Notes: a model not told the origin generated them from the sequence alone. Positions 26,194-35,908 are shown, counted from the first letter of the stretch. The stretch is DNA of 64,000 bases from VRUE01 sp963705635 (GCA_963705635.1 CAVPKH010000004.1:62001-126000), one strand, 5' to 3'. Program-made: numbers and translations.

Positions 26194-27504
26194 GTGCAGC
26201 GATCGAGAAACGGACGCAAGGCGGAGACGCGCTACGCCGCCAAAGGCGCCGGCGTCTCCAACCCGCGGGCGCGCCAGCGGGCGCTGGCGATCGGCATCAC
26301 CAACGGCAGCGAGGAGGGCGACCCGCTCGCCGAGCTGAAGGAGCTGCTGCGCACCGCCGGCGTCGCCACCGCCGGCGAGGCCGTGCAGCAGCGCGAGAAG
26401 CCCGACCCCGACCGCTACGTCGGCCGCGGCAAGCTGGAAGAGCTGAAGGCCGAGATCGCCGCCTGCGACGCCAACCTCGTCGCCTGCGACGACGAGCTGG
26501 CGCCGCGCCAGGAGCGCAACCTCGAGGCGGCGCTCGGCGTCCCGGTGATCGACCGCACCGCGGTGATCCTCGACATCTTCGCCGACCACGCCCACTCCGC
26601 CGAGGGCAAGCTGCAGGTCGAGCTGGCCCAGCTCGAGTACAACCTGGCCCGAATGAGGGGCCTCTGGACCCACCTCGAGCGGCTCGGCGGCGGCATCGGC
26701 ACCAGGGGCCCGGGGGAGAGCCAGATCGAGACCGACCGCCGCCTGGCGCGCGACCGGATCGCGGCGCTGCGCCGCCGCCTCACCCGCCTCGAGCGCAACC
26801 GCGGCGTGATGCGGGCGCAGCGCGATCGCTCCTCGCTGCCCCGGGTCGCCCTCGCCGGCTACACCAACGCCGGCAAGTCGACGCTGCTGAACGCGCTGAC
26901 CGGCGCCGAGGTCGGGGTCGGGAACAGGCTCTTCCACACGCTCGACCCGACCACCCGCAGCGTCGAGCTTTCCGGCCGCGACTACCTGCTGACCGACACG
27001 GTCGGCTTCATCGAGAAGCTCCCGCACCAGCTGGTCGAGGCCTTCAAGGCGACCCTCGAGGAGACCGTCCTCGCCGACCTCGTCCTCCACGTCGTCGACG
27101 CGGCAGCGCCGGAGGGACGTCGGCTTGCTGACATGCGGGCCGTCGACGAGGTGCTGGAGGAGATCGGCGCCGGTGACAAGCCGCGCCTGCTCGTGCTCAA
27201 CAAGGCCGACCTGCTCGACGGCGACGAGCGCCTCGAGGTGCCGCTGAGCCACCCCGGCGCCATCCTCGTCTCGGCGCTCACCGGCGAGGGGCTGGACCAG
27301 CTGCGGGAGCGGATCGAGACGGCCTTCGAAGACACCCTGACCGAGGTCGAGCTGCTGATCCCGTATTCCGAGGGCGGGCGGCTGCACGAACTGCACGAGG
27401 TCGCCGGTGACCTCGATCGCACCGATCGCGACGACGGCGTCCTCGTCCGCGCCAGGGTCCCGGCGGCCGAGCTGCATCGCTTCGACGATCTCGCCGTGGT
27501 CTAG
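26194..27504 (+). CDS. hflX: GTPase HflX
   Basis: 436 aa ribosome-associated GTPase that splits stalled ribosomes after stress. The N-terminal HflX domain includes DPDRYVGRGKLEELK, FADHAHSAEGKLQVELAQLE and the Gly-rich GGGIGTRGPGESQIETDRR. The G domain has G1 AGYTNAGKST, G3 DTVGFIEKLP and G4 NKADLL. GTG start at 26194 with a basic extension (QRSRNGRKAETRYAAK). The downstream dut start is 12 bases away, so the two are likely co-transcribed. Confidence 0.95.
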   Translation: MQRSRNGRKAETRYAAKGAGVSNPRARQRALAIGITNGSEEGDPLAELKELLRTAGVATAGEAVQQREKPDPDRYVGRGKLEELKAEIAACDANLVACDDELAPRQERNLEAALGVPVIDRTAVILDIFADHAHSAEGKLQVELAQLEYNLARMRGLWTHLERLGGGIGTRGPGESQIETDRRLARDRIAALRRRLTRLERNRGVMRAQRDRSSLPRVALAGYTNAGKSTLLNALTGAEVGVGNRLFHTLDPTTRSVELSGRDYLLTDTVGFIEKLPHQLVEAFKATLEETVLADLVLHVVDAAAPEGRRLADMRAVDEVLEEIGAGDKPRLLVLNKADLLDGDERLEVPLSHPGAILVSALTGEGLDQLRERIETAFEDTLTEVELLIPYSEGGRLHELHEVAGDLDRTDRDDGVLVRARVPAAELHRFDDLAVV

Positions 27505-27515
27505 GCTTCGCGGCC

Positions 27516-27947
27516 GTGGAGCTTCCGGTCACCAAGCTGAACGAGGCGGCGATCCTGCCCACGCGCGCACACGACGGCGACGCCGGGCTGGACCTCTACG
27601 CCTGCGAGGCGGCGCACATCGGCCCCGGCGAGCGCTGGAGCGTCGGCACCGGGGTGGCGGTCGAGATTCCGCACCGGCACGCCGGGCTGGTGCTGCCGCG
27701 CTCGGGGCTGGCGAAGAAGCATGGCATCTCCCTGGTCAACGCTCCCGGGCTGATCGACTCCGGCTACCGCGGCGAGCTGCGGGTGCTCTTGCTGAACACC
27801 GACCCGGCGGACACGTTCCGGGTCGAGCCCGGCGATCGCATCGCCCAGCTGGTGATCACGCCGATCGCCCTGGCCGAGCCGGTTGAGGCCGAGGCGCTGG
27901 CCGAGTCCGCCCGCGGCGAAGGTGGCTTTGGCTCCAGCGGGCGCTGA
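27516..27947 (+). CDS. dut: Deoxyuridine 5'-triphosphate nucleotidohydrolase
   Basis: 143 aa trimeric dUTPase. Motif 1 DAGLDLYACE, motif 2 PRSGLAKKHG, motif 3 APGLIDSGYRGELRV, motif 4 GDRIAQLVI, and the C-terminal motif 5 RGEGGFGSSGR that closes over the nucleotide. GTG start. It prevents uracil misincorporation; a long-patch partner is not in the window. Convergent with gatD, with 31 bases between the two stop codons. Confidence 0.96.
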   Translation: MELPVTKLNEAAILPTRAHDGDAGLDLYACEAAHIGPGERWSVGTGVAVEIPHRHAGLVLPRSGLAKKHGISLVNAPGLIDSGYRGELRVLLLNTDPADTFRVEPGDRIAQLVITPIALAEPVEAEALAESARGEGGFGSSGR

Positions 27948-27978
27948 AGCACCTCCGGAGTAACCGGAACCAGCAGCT

Positions 27979-28714
27979 TCAGCGAGTGGCGACGGCGCGG
28001 GCGCTTTCGTGGGCGGCGCGCTCGAAGGCGTCGTCGAGGGGCTGCAGATCCGGTCGCGTTCCGTAGCGGCGCTCGAGGGCGAGGGCGATCAGGTGGTCGG
28101 CGAGCCAGGAGTTCTTGGGCAGCAGCGGGCCGTGCAGGTAGGTGCCGATCGTGTTCTGGCGCCGCACCCCCTCGAAGCCGTCCTCGCCGTTGTTGCCAAA
28201 GCCCTTGATCACGCGGCCGAGGGGCTGGGCGGCGGCGCCGAGGTAGGTGCGGCCGCCGTGGTTCTCGAAGCCGGCGACGGTCTGCGGGCCGGAGCCCAGG
28301 TCGACCTCGATCGCGACGTTGCCGATCAGGCGAGGGCCCGGCTTGCGCACGGTCTCGAGGTCGACGAGGCCGAGCCCGGGCAGGCGCTCGTCGCCGAGCT
28401 GGTAGCTGTGGCCGAGCAGCTGGTAGCCGCCGCAGACGGCGAGCACGACGGCGCCGTCCTCGGCGGCGCCGGTCAGCGCCTCGCCCTTGCTCTCGACCAT
28501 GTCGGCGGCGACGGCGCGCTGGTCGCGGTCCTGGCCGCCGCCGAGGTAGAGGAAGTCGTGCGGCGCCGGGGTCGAAGCGATCGCCGGGACCAGCCGCCGC
28601 GTACTCGAAGCCGATCCCCCTCCACTCGCAGCGACGCCGCAGCAAGACGATGTTGCCGCGGTCGGCGTAGATGTTCATCTGCTCGGGGTAGAGCGCAAGC
28701 AGGCGAAGCTCCAT
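27979..28714 (-). CDS. gatD: Lipid II isoglutaminyl synthase, glutaminase subunit GatD (frameshifted)
   Basis: About 245 aa class I glutamine amidotransferase. The N-terminus MELRLLALYPEQMNIYADRG is diagnostic for GatD/CobQ-like proteins; the nucleophile is Cys in AVVLAVCGGYQLLGH; NTIGTYLHGPLLPKN and the C-terminal His/Glu region follow. It passes ammonia to MurT to amidate D-Glu of lipid II. Frames change near 28560-28600. The ATG overlaps the stop of the upstream methyltransferase gene (TGATG). Confidence 0.87.
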
Positions 28715-29448
28715 CAGCGCTCCTTCTCGAGCATGACGACGGTCGAGCCAACGTGGATCTCGGTTGCCGGGATGCGGCGGCGGCCGGCCGGCCGCAGGCC
28801 GACTTCGAGCGCCTCCCGTTCGAGCATCTCGGCGGTGAGGACGCAGAGCTCGATCTCGTTCAGCTCCTCGCTCATGTTGCCGTCGGGATCGACCGTCTGG
28901 CGCAGCCGGCGCAGCACGATCGAGCCGGCGTCGGCGACCGGCTCCAGCGGCAGGCTCGAGTAGATCCAGCCTTCGATCTGGCGGACGTCGGGCAGCGGCG
29001 GCGCGGCGCCTTCGGGCGAGCGCCGCGGGCAGCTCCTCGACGATCGCGAAGGCGGCGCGCCCGCCGGGGCTCATGCTGTCGAGCACGCAGGCGAGGCAGG
29101 CGATCCGCTCCTCGCTGTCCTCGAGCAGCTGGATCAGCTGCATCGGCGCCAGGATCAGGCCAAACTGGGTGGAGAGGAAATCGAGGTCGCGAACGTCGGT
29201 GTGCTCGGCGTCGCCGCTGGTTCCCGTGCCCCCTGTCCCAGACGGCTTCGACCAGCTCCCGGTCCTGCTCGACGCCAATCACGAGGTGGGCGCCGCGCTC
29301 GCGCCAGGTGAAGCGTCACCCGCCCGGTCCCGCAGCCGAGCTCCATGATCGCCTCCTCCTCGCCGAGCGCGTCGGCGAGCTCCTCCCAGAGGGGCAGGTC
29401 GGCGGTGTAGCCGCCGCACTCGACTTCGTGCCAGATCAGCTCGCTCAA
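28714..29448 (-). CDS. SAM-dependent methyltransferase inside the murT-gatD operon (frameshifted)
   Basis: About 245 aa. Residues begin SELIWHEVECGGYTADLPLW, then motif I AIMELGCGTGRVTLHLA, a later VRDLDFLSTQFGLILAPMQL stretch (motif II region) and SMSPGGRAAFAIVEELP (motif III); the C-terminal half ends IPATEIHVGSTVVMLEKER. Multiple indels, near 29020, 29220 and 29310. TTG start overlapping the MurT stop and stop overlapping the GatD start, so MurT, this enzyme and GatD are translated as a unit. That coupling suggests a substrate in peptidoglycan precursor synthesis, but this is inference. Confidence 0.72.
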
Positions 29449-30867
29449 CGCCAGAACTCCTCGGCGAGGCCACGGTCGGCGAGCAGCTTGCGCAGCTCCA
29501 GCAGCGCCGTGTAGGTGGGCAGGGCGAAGAGGCGGCCGGCGGCGCGGCGAAACCGCCAGGTCGAGCGAGCGCTCGATCCCGGGCATCAACCTCGATCGCC
29601 TCCACTGGCCAGCCAGCGTACTTCAGCCGCAGCGCCATCTCGGGCGCCCTGGTGCCGCTGCAGACGACGCGGCGCACGGCCCCCGCCAGCAGCTCGAAAT
29701 CGGCGTCCCAGATCCAGGAGACGTCGCGCCCGTCGGCGATCCGGTCGTTGAGCGCGATCCAGAGGTCGAGGCCGTCGGCGCCGGCTCTCGAGCAGCAGCG
29801 TGCGCAGCACCTCGTTGGCGCCGGCGGGGTTCTTGATCAGCAGGATCGAGAGCTGCCGCTCGGCGATCTCGATCGTCTCCACCCGCCCGAACGCGGCCCT
29901 CATCGCGGCGAGCGAGGAGGCGATGCGCTCCGGCGCGACGCCGAGCTCGATCGCCGCGGCCACCGCGGCGAGGGCGTTGTAGACGTTGTAGAGCCCGGGC
30001 AGGGGAAGCTCCAGCCGCATCTCCCCGGCGGGGGTGCGCAGCGTCACCCGCGAGCCCTCCATGCCGCGCAGCTCGATCGCGGTCGCCGCAACCGCGGGCG
30101 CGGGCCGGCGACTGCCGCAGCTGGCGCAGGAGTAGTGGCCGAGGTGGCCGACGAAGGCGCGCTCGTAGGCGTAGGGGTGGCCGCAGCGTCGGCAGTGCTT
30201 GGCGTCGAAGGCGTGCTGGAGCTCGGGCAGCGCCTGCGAGGCGTCCTCGATGCCGAAGTAGGTGACGCCCTCGCGCGGCTCCCCGTCGGCGTCGCGACCG
30301 AGGTCGGCGATCGTCGGGTCGTCGGCGTTGAGGACGAAGCGCGTCCGTCCCGACCGCGAGGCGACCGTCCTCGCCCAGTCCTCCGCCAGCAGCTCGATCT
30401 CGCCGTAGCGATCGAGCTGGTCGCGGAAGAGGTTGCCGAGGACGATCAGCGAGGGGTCGAGCTGCGCCGAGACCTGCGCCAGCCAAGCCTCGTCGACCTC
30501 GAAGAGGCCCTCGCTGCCGCGCTGCTCGAGCAGCGCCGTGGCAACGCCCCAGGTCATGTTCGACCCGGCGCGGTTGTGGACCGCGCTCGCGCCCGTCGGC
30601 CTCCAGGGCGGTGGCGATCATTCCCGCCGTCGTCGTCTTGCCGTTGGTGGCGCTGACGAGCGTCGTGCCGCGCCGCAGCCTCGACCCGAGGCGGCCGAGG
30701 GCGCCGGGCTCCAGTCGCAGCAGCAGCCGGCCCGGCAGCGTCGTGCCACCGCCGCGGCCGCTGGCCCGGCTGGCGGCGCCAACCGCCCGGGCGACGGCGA
30801 GCTTGGCGCCAAAGAGCGCTCCCGTCGGGGATCGACGCCGGGGCTCCGACGGAGCCAAGGCCGTCAA
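29445..30867 (-). CDS. murT: Lipid II isoglutaminyl synthase, Mur ligase subunit MurT (frameshifted)
   Basis: About 470 aa Mur ligase-like ATPase. N-terminus GRGGGTTLPGRLLLRLEP, P-loop SATNGKTTTAGM, then NLFRDQLDRYGE, and a four-Cys zinc ribbon (CRRCGHPYAYE with YSCASCG) characteristic of MurT. C-terminal domain (DUF1727): LIKNPAGANEVL and LPTYTALLELRKLLADRGLA. Breaks near 30590, 29790 (extra A between GAG and GCC) and 29555. TTG start overlapping the stop of the lipid kinase. Works with GatD to amidate D-iso-Glu to D-iso-Gln on lipid II. Confidence 0.88.
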
Positions 30868-31761
30868 GCCCCGGCTGCGGGCGGCGCGAGGATGCTGAGC
30901 GCGCGGGGCAGGACGCGGAGCGAGGCGGGAAGCTCGGTCAGATGCTCGCCGTCGGCGTAGACGGGGAAGGGGCGGCTGGCGGTCAGCTCGAGCTGCGCGG
31001 CGCGGAAGACGCGCACCTCGTCCTCCTCGACATGGGTGCCCTTGAACACCTTCGGCAGGTTACCCACGAAGCGCAGCTTGCCGACCTCGCCGACGGTGAC
31101 GATGTCGAACTCGCCGTCGTCGAGCTCGGCGTCCGGGGCCACGTACATGCCGCCGCCGAAGGCGCGGTTGTTGGCGACGGAGACCGAGTAGCCGCTGAAG
31201 CGGATGCGCTGCTCGCCGACGCGCACGGTGAAGCGGCCCGGCTTCCAGCCCAGCAGCGTGCGCAGGGCGGCGTAGGCGTAGACCAGGTTGCCGCGCAGAA
31301 GGCTGGTCTCGTTGGCGAGGCGGTTGGCTTCGGAGTCGAAGCCGACGCTGACGATGCCGAGGAAGCGCTTGCCGTTGGCCTCGCCGACGTCGATCCGGCG
31401 GGTCTCGCCGGCAAGCAGGACGGCGACCGCCTGGGACGGGTCGTCGGGGATGCCGAGCACCCGGGCGAGGTCGTTGCCGCGACCGCCGGGGACTATGCCC
31501 AAGGGGGTGTCGGAGCCGGCCATCGCGCCGCCGACGGCGCCGACCAGGCCGTCGCCGCTGATCACCACCGGGACCTCGCCCGCTTCGACCGCACGCAGCG
31601 CCCGATCGACGCCGTCCTCGAGCCCGCGGGTGCGCTCGACCCGGAAGGGGATGCGCGGCGGCGTCGAGCTCCTGCTCGACCCGCGGCAGCAGCTTCAGGG
31701 TGCGCCCGTGCGCGGACGCCGGATTGACCAGCAGCGTGAGCGGCATGCCCTCGATCTCCAT
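30864..31761 (-). CDS. Diacylglycerol/lipid kinase family protein (frameshifted)
   Basis: About 298 aa, single DAGK catalytic domain (YegS/DgkB fold). N-terminus MPLTLLVNPASAHGRTLKLL; the glycine-rich ATP loop reads VVISGDGLVGAVGG, with Ser replacing the first Gly of GGDG; IVPGGRGNDLARVLGIP and the C-terminal PVYADGEHL block match the family. Break near 31660. First gene of the minus-strand operon with murT, the methyltransferase and gatD. A second lipid kinase with a membrane N-terminus lies at 36377-37639. Confidence 0.8.
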
Positions 31762-31792
31762 CCGGCCCGGAGCCTAAGTCGGCAGGCGCGAG

Positions 31793-32287
31793 TCAGTCGC
31801 TGCTCGCCGAGCCGGCCGACGAAGAAGTTGCCGTTTCCGGCGCTCGCCGCCTGCACCGGCGACGATTCCGCGGCGAGCCAGGCGGCGGTGAAGCAAGCGC
31901 TCGCGGAGCCGCCTCGACCAAGCCTGGGGGACTCGACCGGGCCAGGATCAGGTGGGCCCCCGGTCGCAGCACCCGGACGATCTCGGCGGCGGCCGCGGCG
32001 CCGTCGAGCCGAGCGACCAGGTCGAAGAAGCCGTCAGGGTAGGGAAGGCTGCTCGGCTTGCCGAGCTTGAAGGCAACCCGCCCCTCGGGGTCGAGGCCGA
32101 CCCGGGCGCTTGCCGCTCGCACCAGCGCCGGCGAGGGCTCGACGCCGCGCACCCTCGCCGCCGGGAACTCGCGAGCGAGCAGCAGCGCCGCCTCGCCGTC
32201 GTCGCCGGCGCCGATCACCAGGGCACGCTCGGGAACCGGAACCTGGAGGAGGGCGGCGGCCAGTGGCGTCAGAGGAGGAGCGCGCAC
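31793..32287 (-). CDS. Class I SAM methyltransferase-like protein (C-terminus uncertain)
   Basis: About 165 aa. Motif I is ALVIGAGDDGEAALLLA, the acidic loop GVEPSPALVRAA, motif II FFDLVARLDG and motif III IVRVLRPGAHLILA. It lacks the long N-terminal helices of most methyltransferases. In another frame after 31930 a plausible family C-terminus appears (GNGNFFVGRL), so an indel probably garbles the last ~45 residues given by the open frame. Substrate unknown. Located just upstream of the lipid kinase on the same strand. Confidence 0.6.
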   Translation of the reverse strand: MRAPPLTPLAAALLQVPVPERALVIGAGDDGEAALLLAREFPAARVRGVEPSPALVRAASARVGLDPEGRVAFKLGKPSSLPYPDGFFDLVARLDGAAAAAEIVRVLRPGAHLILARSSPPGLVEAAPRALASPPPGSPRNRRRCRRRAPETATSSSAGSASSD

Positions 32288-32338
32288 CGGTCGATCATCG
32301 CAACTGCGCCGCCCGGCGATGCCCTAGCTTTCTGGCCG

Positions 32339-33038
32339 GTGCAGCAGGGGAACGACCATCGCCCGACCGTCCTAGCCGTCTTCGCGCTGGCCGCGCTCGG
32401 CGCGCTGGCCGCGATCCTGGTCGGCTGCGGCGGTGGCGGCGACAGCAGCGGCAGCGACTCGACGACGACCACGGCAGAGCGCCGGCGGCTGCACGGCAGG
32501 TCGAAGCGCCGGAGCCGAAGCAGATCAGCCTCAAGGCGCCGAAGCAGACGGTCAAGCCGGGCGAAAAGCTGACCGCGGTGGTCGAGACCAGCTGCGGGAC
32601 CTTCGAGATCGCCCTCGACACGACGCGGGCGCCGAAGACGACGAACTCGTTCGCCTACCTCGCCGAAGAAGGCTTCTACGACGACCTCACCTTCCACCGG
32701 GTGGTGCCGGAATTCGTGATCCAGGGGGGCGATCCACTCGGCAACGGGGCCGGCGGTCCCGGCTACAGCGTCGACGAGAAACCCCCGGCCAACCTCTCCT
32801 ACACCAGGGGCGTCGTGGCGATGGCGAAGACCGCAGCCGAGCCGCCGGGGCGCTCGGGCAGCCAGTTCTACGTCGTCACCGCGGCGGACGCCGGCCTGCC
32901 GCCCGAATACGCCCTGGTCGGCAAGGTCGACAAGGGCTACGACGTCGTCACTCGGATCGAGAAGCTCGGCACGCCGGAAGGAGGCGGCGCCGAAGCAGGA
33001 CGGTCCTGATCGAAAAGATCACGATCGAGAAAGGCTAG
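32339..33038 (+). CDS. Peptidyl-prolyl cis-trans isomerase lipoprotein, cyclophilin type (frameshifted)
   Basis: About 232 aa. GTG start; hydrophobic signal VLAVFALAALGALAAILVGC with lipobox LVGC at Cys30, then a Gly/Ser/Thr linker. The cyclophilin domain has TFEIALDTTRAPKTTNSFAY, DDLTFHRVVPEFVIQGGDP, GSQFYVVTA and PEYALVGKV; the catalytic Arg is in FHRVV. It should act outside the membrane in protein folding. Breaks near 32478 and 32985. Element B1 begins nine bases after the stop. Confidence 0.86.
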
Positions 33039-33046
33039 ACCTCCTG

Positions 33047-33210
33047 GGAGGGATTAGCGAAACCCCCGCACGCGTCCGGCGGCGGCGGACGCTGCGCGGT
33101 GCGGCGTCCTCAGTCGGCCAAATAGCAGCTGCTATTCGGCCTCCCTGCGTCCTTGCCCCGCTTGGTCCGGCGCTCGCCGGCCCGCGCACCGGGGTTTCGC
33201 TAATCCCTCC
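33047..33210 (+). repeat. Palindromic element family B, copy 1
   Basis: 164 bp with perfect 20-bp ends: GGAGGGATTAGCGAAACCCC (33047-33066) and GGGGTTTCGCTAATCCCTCC (33191-33210). The centre has GCGGCGTCCTC, a hairpin with AAATAGC/GCTATT, and GCGTCCTTGC. Copy 2 is at 43944-44098 in the opposite orientation; a core is found at 12361-12418. It lies nine bases after the isomerase stop and 21 bases before the next ATG. Confidence 0.88.
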
Positions 33211-33231
33211 TGGCTACTCTAGGCTGCAGCC

Positions 33232-33732
33232 ATGGCCAAGGTCGACGTAGGGGACGCAGCGCCGGATTTCGAGCTGCCGGGCACCGGTGGCGAGACCTAC
33301 AAGCTCTCCGACCAGCGCGGGAAGAACGTCGTCCTCGCCTTCTACCCGGGCGACGCGACAACCGTCTGCACCGCCCAGTTCTGCTCCTACCGCGACAACA
33401 GCGACCGGCTCGACCAGCTCGACGCCGAGGTGGTTGGCATCTCACCGCAGTCGGTCGACTCGCACGAGCGCTGGACCCAGGAGAAGCAGCTCAACGTGCC
33501 GCTGCTTGCCGACGAGGACCTCGCGGTCAGCAAGCGCTACGGGGTGACCGGCTGGCTCGGCCCCCTGGCTCGGTTCACCGAGCTCGAGGACGCTCCCGGC
33601 GGTCGCTACATCCAGCGAGCGATCTTCGTCATCGACGGCGATGGAATCGTCCGCTACCGCCACGTCTCGCGCACCGGAAGCACCTTCCAGACGGTCGATG
33701 ACCTCGAGCAGGCAGTCGCCGCACTGAGCTGA
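33232..33732 (+). CDS. Peroxiredoxin, BCP type
   Basis: 166 aa thiol peroxidase. The peroxidatic Cys46 and resolving Cys51 lie five residues apart in TTVCTAQFCS, the atypical 2-Cys BCP arrangement; PDFELPGTGGETYKLSD and VVGISPQSVDSHERW are conserved. ATG 33232 lies 21 bases after element B1. The stop overlaps the start of the hydrolase gene by one base (TGATG). Second peroxiredoxin in the window. Confidence 0.92.
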   Translation: MAKVDVGDAAPDFELPGTGGETYKLSDQRGKNVVLAFYPGDATTVCTAQFCSYRDNSDRLDQLDAEVVGISPQSVDSHERWTQEKQLNVPLLADEDLAVSKRYGVTGWLGPLARFTELEDAPGGRYIQRAIFVIDGDGIVRYRHVSRTGSTFQTVDDLEQAVAALS

Positions 33733-34557
33733 TGGCGGCCGACCCGACGCCGTTCACGGCGGGGGGCGGGATCGCGATCCGCGGCGCCCGGGCGGGGGAG
33801 GGGCCGCCAATCGTCCTCTGCCACGGGATCACCGCCACCCGCGGCTCGGTCATCCACGGCTCGCGGGCACTGGAGCGTGCCGGCCACACCGTGATCACCT
33901 ACGACGCGCGCGGGCACGGCGAGTCCGACCCCGCCCCGGTGGGGGAGGGTTATGGATACCCGCAGCTGGTCGTCGGACCTGGAGTCGGTGGTCGCCAGCC
34001 AGGTGGGCGAGGGCCCGTTCGTGCTCGGGGGACACTCGATGGGCGCTCACGCCGCGCTCGCATACGCGCTGCGCCATCCGCAGCGCCTGGCCGGCCTGGT
34101 CGTGATCGGGCCGAGCTACCGGGGCGAGATCAGCGCCGGTTCGCTCGACTACTGGGACGGCCTCGCCGCGGCGCTGGAGGGCGACGGCATCGACGGCTTC
34201 GTCGACTACATCGACCGCGTCCAGGGGATCGATCCGGCCTGGCGCGATTCGGTTCTGCGCTTCACCCGCGAGCGGATGCTCCGCCACCGCCACCTCGATG
34301 CCGTCGTCGACGCCCTGCGCGAGGTGCCGCGCTCCAGGCCCTTCGAGCGGATCGAGGAGCTGTGCGGCCTCGCCGTGCCGGCGCTGGTGGTCGCGAGCCA
34401 CGACGGCGCCGACCCCGGCCATCCCTACGAGGTGGCGCGCGCCTACGCCGCGCAGCTGCCCCGGGGGCGCCTGATCAGCGAGGCCGAGGGCCAGTCGCCG
34501 CTGGCCTGGCAAGGGGGCCGACTCTCGCGCGAGATCGCCACCTTCGCCGCGGCTTAG
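33732..34557 (+). CDS. Alpha/beta hydrolase (frameshifted)
   Basis: About 275 aa. Oxyanion region PPIVLCHGITATRGSV, then YDARGHGESDPAP in the first frame. After a break near 33955 the second frame continues with nucleophile elbow GGHSMGAHAALAY, ALVVASHDGADPGHPY (acid) and a C-terminal part; the catalytic His position is not obvious (LISEAEGQSPLAW has no His), so the triad may be altered or another indel is present. Probably an esterase or lipase-like enzyme of unknown substrate. Confidence 0.75.
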
Positions 34558-34592
34558 GTTCGCCAAAGGCGCTTGCACTAGCTTTCCGGTCG

Positions 34593-35024
34593 ATGAAGCC
34601 GCCCGCGGAGGGGACATTGCGAGGTGCTGCGACGTTCCTCGCGACCTTCGGCATCGGCGTCGCCACTTACATCGCGATCGCCGACTCCGGCGGCGGCTCA
34701 CCGGTCTGCATAGCGGGTGGGCACGGCTGCCAGACCGTGGCCGAAAGCTCCTACTCGCACCTGCTCGGCGTCAACGTGGCGATCTTCGGCATCGTCGGCT
34801 ACGCGCTGCTGATCGGCGCGGCCATCCTGCGCGGCGACGGGGCCCGCATGAGCGGCTTCCTGGTCGCGCTGGTCGGCTTCGGCTACAGCCTCTACCTGAC
34901 CTACCTCGAGCTCTTCACGATCGACGCGATCTGCCAGTGGTGCGTCGCCAGCGCCGTGCTGATGACCCTGCTCTTCGTCACCAACGCGGCGCGCATGCTC
35001 GCCTACGTCGGCTCCGAGCCATGA
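34593..35024 (+). CDS. Vitamin K epoxide reductase family protein (VKOR)
   Basis: 143 aa, four TM helices. The four family cysteines are all present: the loop pair Cys39 and Cys46 (SPVCIAGGHGCQTV) and the active CxxC at 114-117 (CQWC). Bacterial VKOR re-oxidises DsbA using quinone. The stop overlaps the DsbA-like gene (ATGA), giving a complete disulfide-forming pair. ATG 34593 begins a short cytoplasmic tail followed by TM1 (AATFLATFGIGVATYIAIA). Confidence 0.92.
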   Translation: MKPPAEGTLRGAATFLATFGIGVATYIAIADSGGGSPVCIAGGHGCQTVAESSYSHLLGVNVAIFGIVGYALLIGAAILRGDGARMSGFLVALVGFGYSLYLTYLELFTIDAICQWCVASAVLMTLLFVTNAARMLAYVGSEP

Positions 35025-35791
35025 GCGGCCGGCGCGACCGCGAGGAGCGCCATCAGGAGCGGCTGCGCGAAGACGAGCAAGCCGGGGCGGCCGAGCGCCG
35101 CCAGCTCCTGATCAAGCTCGCCAGCGCCGCCGCCTTCCTGGTCCTGGCCGCCGTCGCGGTCCTGATCGTCGTCAACGGCAGCGAGACCAGCGGCGGCGAC
35201 AGCAGCGACATCGTCGGCGTCGCCGAGGTGAGCCAGCAGCTCAGCGGCATCGCACAGCAGGGCATGGCCCTCGGCGAGCCGGGCGCCAAGGTGCGGCTGC
35301 TCGAGTTCGGCGACCTCCAGTGCACGGCCTGCAAGGGCTACGCCGAAGAAGTGCTGCCGGAGCTGATCGAAAACCAGGTCCGCAGCGGCGAGGCCAAGCT
35401 CGACTTCCGCAACTTCACGATCATCGGGGCGCAGTCGACGACGGCCGGCGCCGCCGCGATCGCCGCCGGCGAGCAGGGCCGGGCCTGGAACTTCATCGAG
35501 CTCTTCTACCGCAACCAGGGCGCTGAGGAGTCGGGCTACGCCGACGACGCCTTCCTGACCGCGATCGCCAAGGGCGCCGGCGTGCCGAGCATCGCCAGGT
35601 GGAACGCCGACCGCAGGAGCAAGGGCGTCCTCGCGGAAGTCGCCGAGAGCACGGCGCAGGCGGAACGGCTCGACTTCACCGGCACGCCGTCGTTTGCCGT
35701 CGAAGGCCCCGCAACCACGGGCCTGGAAGCGCTGGAGACACCGGCCTCCACGGCCAGCCTCGAATCGGCAGTGGAAGGGGCGGCGGGCTGA
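35021..35791 (+). CDS. DsbA-like membrane-anchored thiol oxidase
   Basis: 256 aa. Charged cytoplasmic N-terminus (1-31), TM helix ~32-52 (KLASAAAFLVLAAVAVLIVV), then an extracytoplasmic thioredoxin-fold domain with active site CTAC (Cys101, Cys104) in FGDLQCTACKGY, FRNFTIIG and the cis-Pro loop FTGTPSFAVEG. Partner of the upstream VKOR for oxidative folding of exported proteins, such as the four-Cys secreted paralogs at 41871-43944. Actinobacterial VKOR-DsbA pairs are well known. Confidence 0.9.
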   Translation: MSGRRDREERHQERLREDEQAGAAERRQLLIKLASAAAFLVLAAVAVLIVVNGSETSGGDSSDIVGVAEVSQQLSGIAQQGMALGEPGAKVRLLEFGDLQCTACKGYAEEVLPELIENQVRSGEAKLDFRNFTIIGAQSTTAGAAAIAAGEQGRAWNFIELFYRNQGAEESGYADDAFLTAIAKGAGVPSIARWNADRRSKGVLAEVAESTAQAERLDFTGTPSFAVEGPATTGLEALETPASTASLESAVEGAAG

Positions 35792-35908
35792 ATCCGGCCG
35801 ACGCCGCGAGCCAAACGGCCGTTCCACGTCTCTAGGTATACATAACCACCATTATCGTGCGTTGAATCGAGGTGACGAGGCGGTGCCGGCCGGCATAGAC
35901 TTGCGGCG

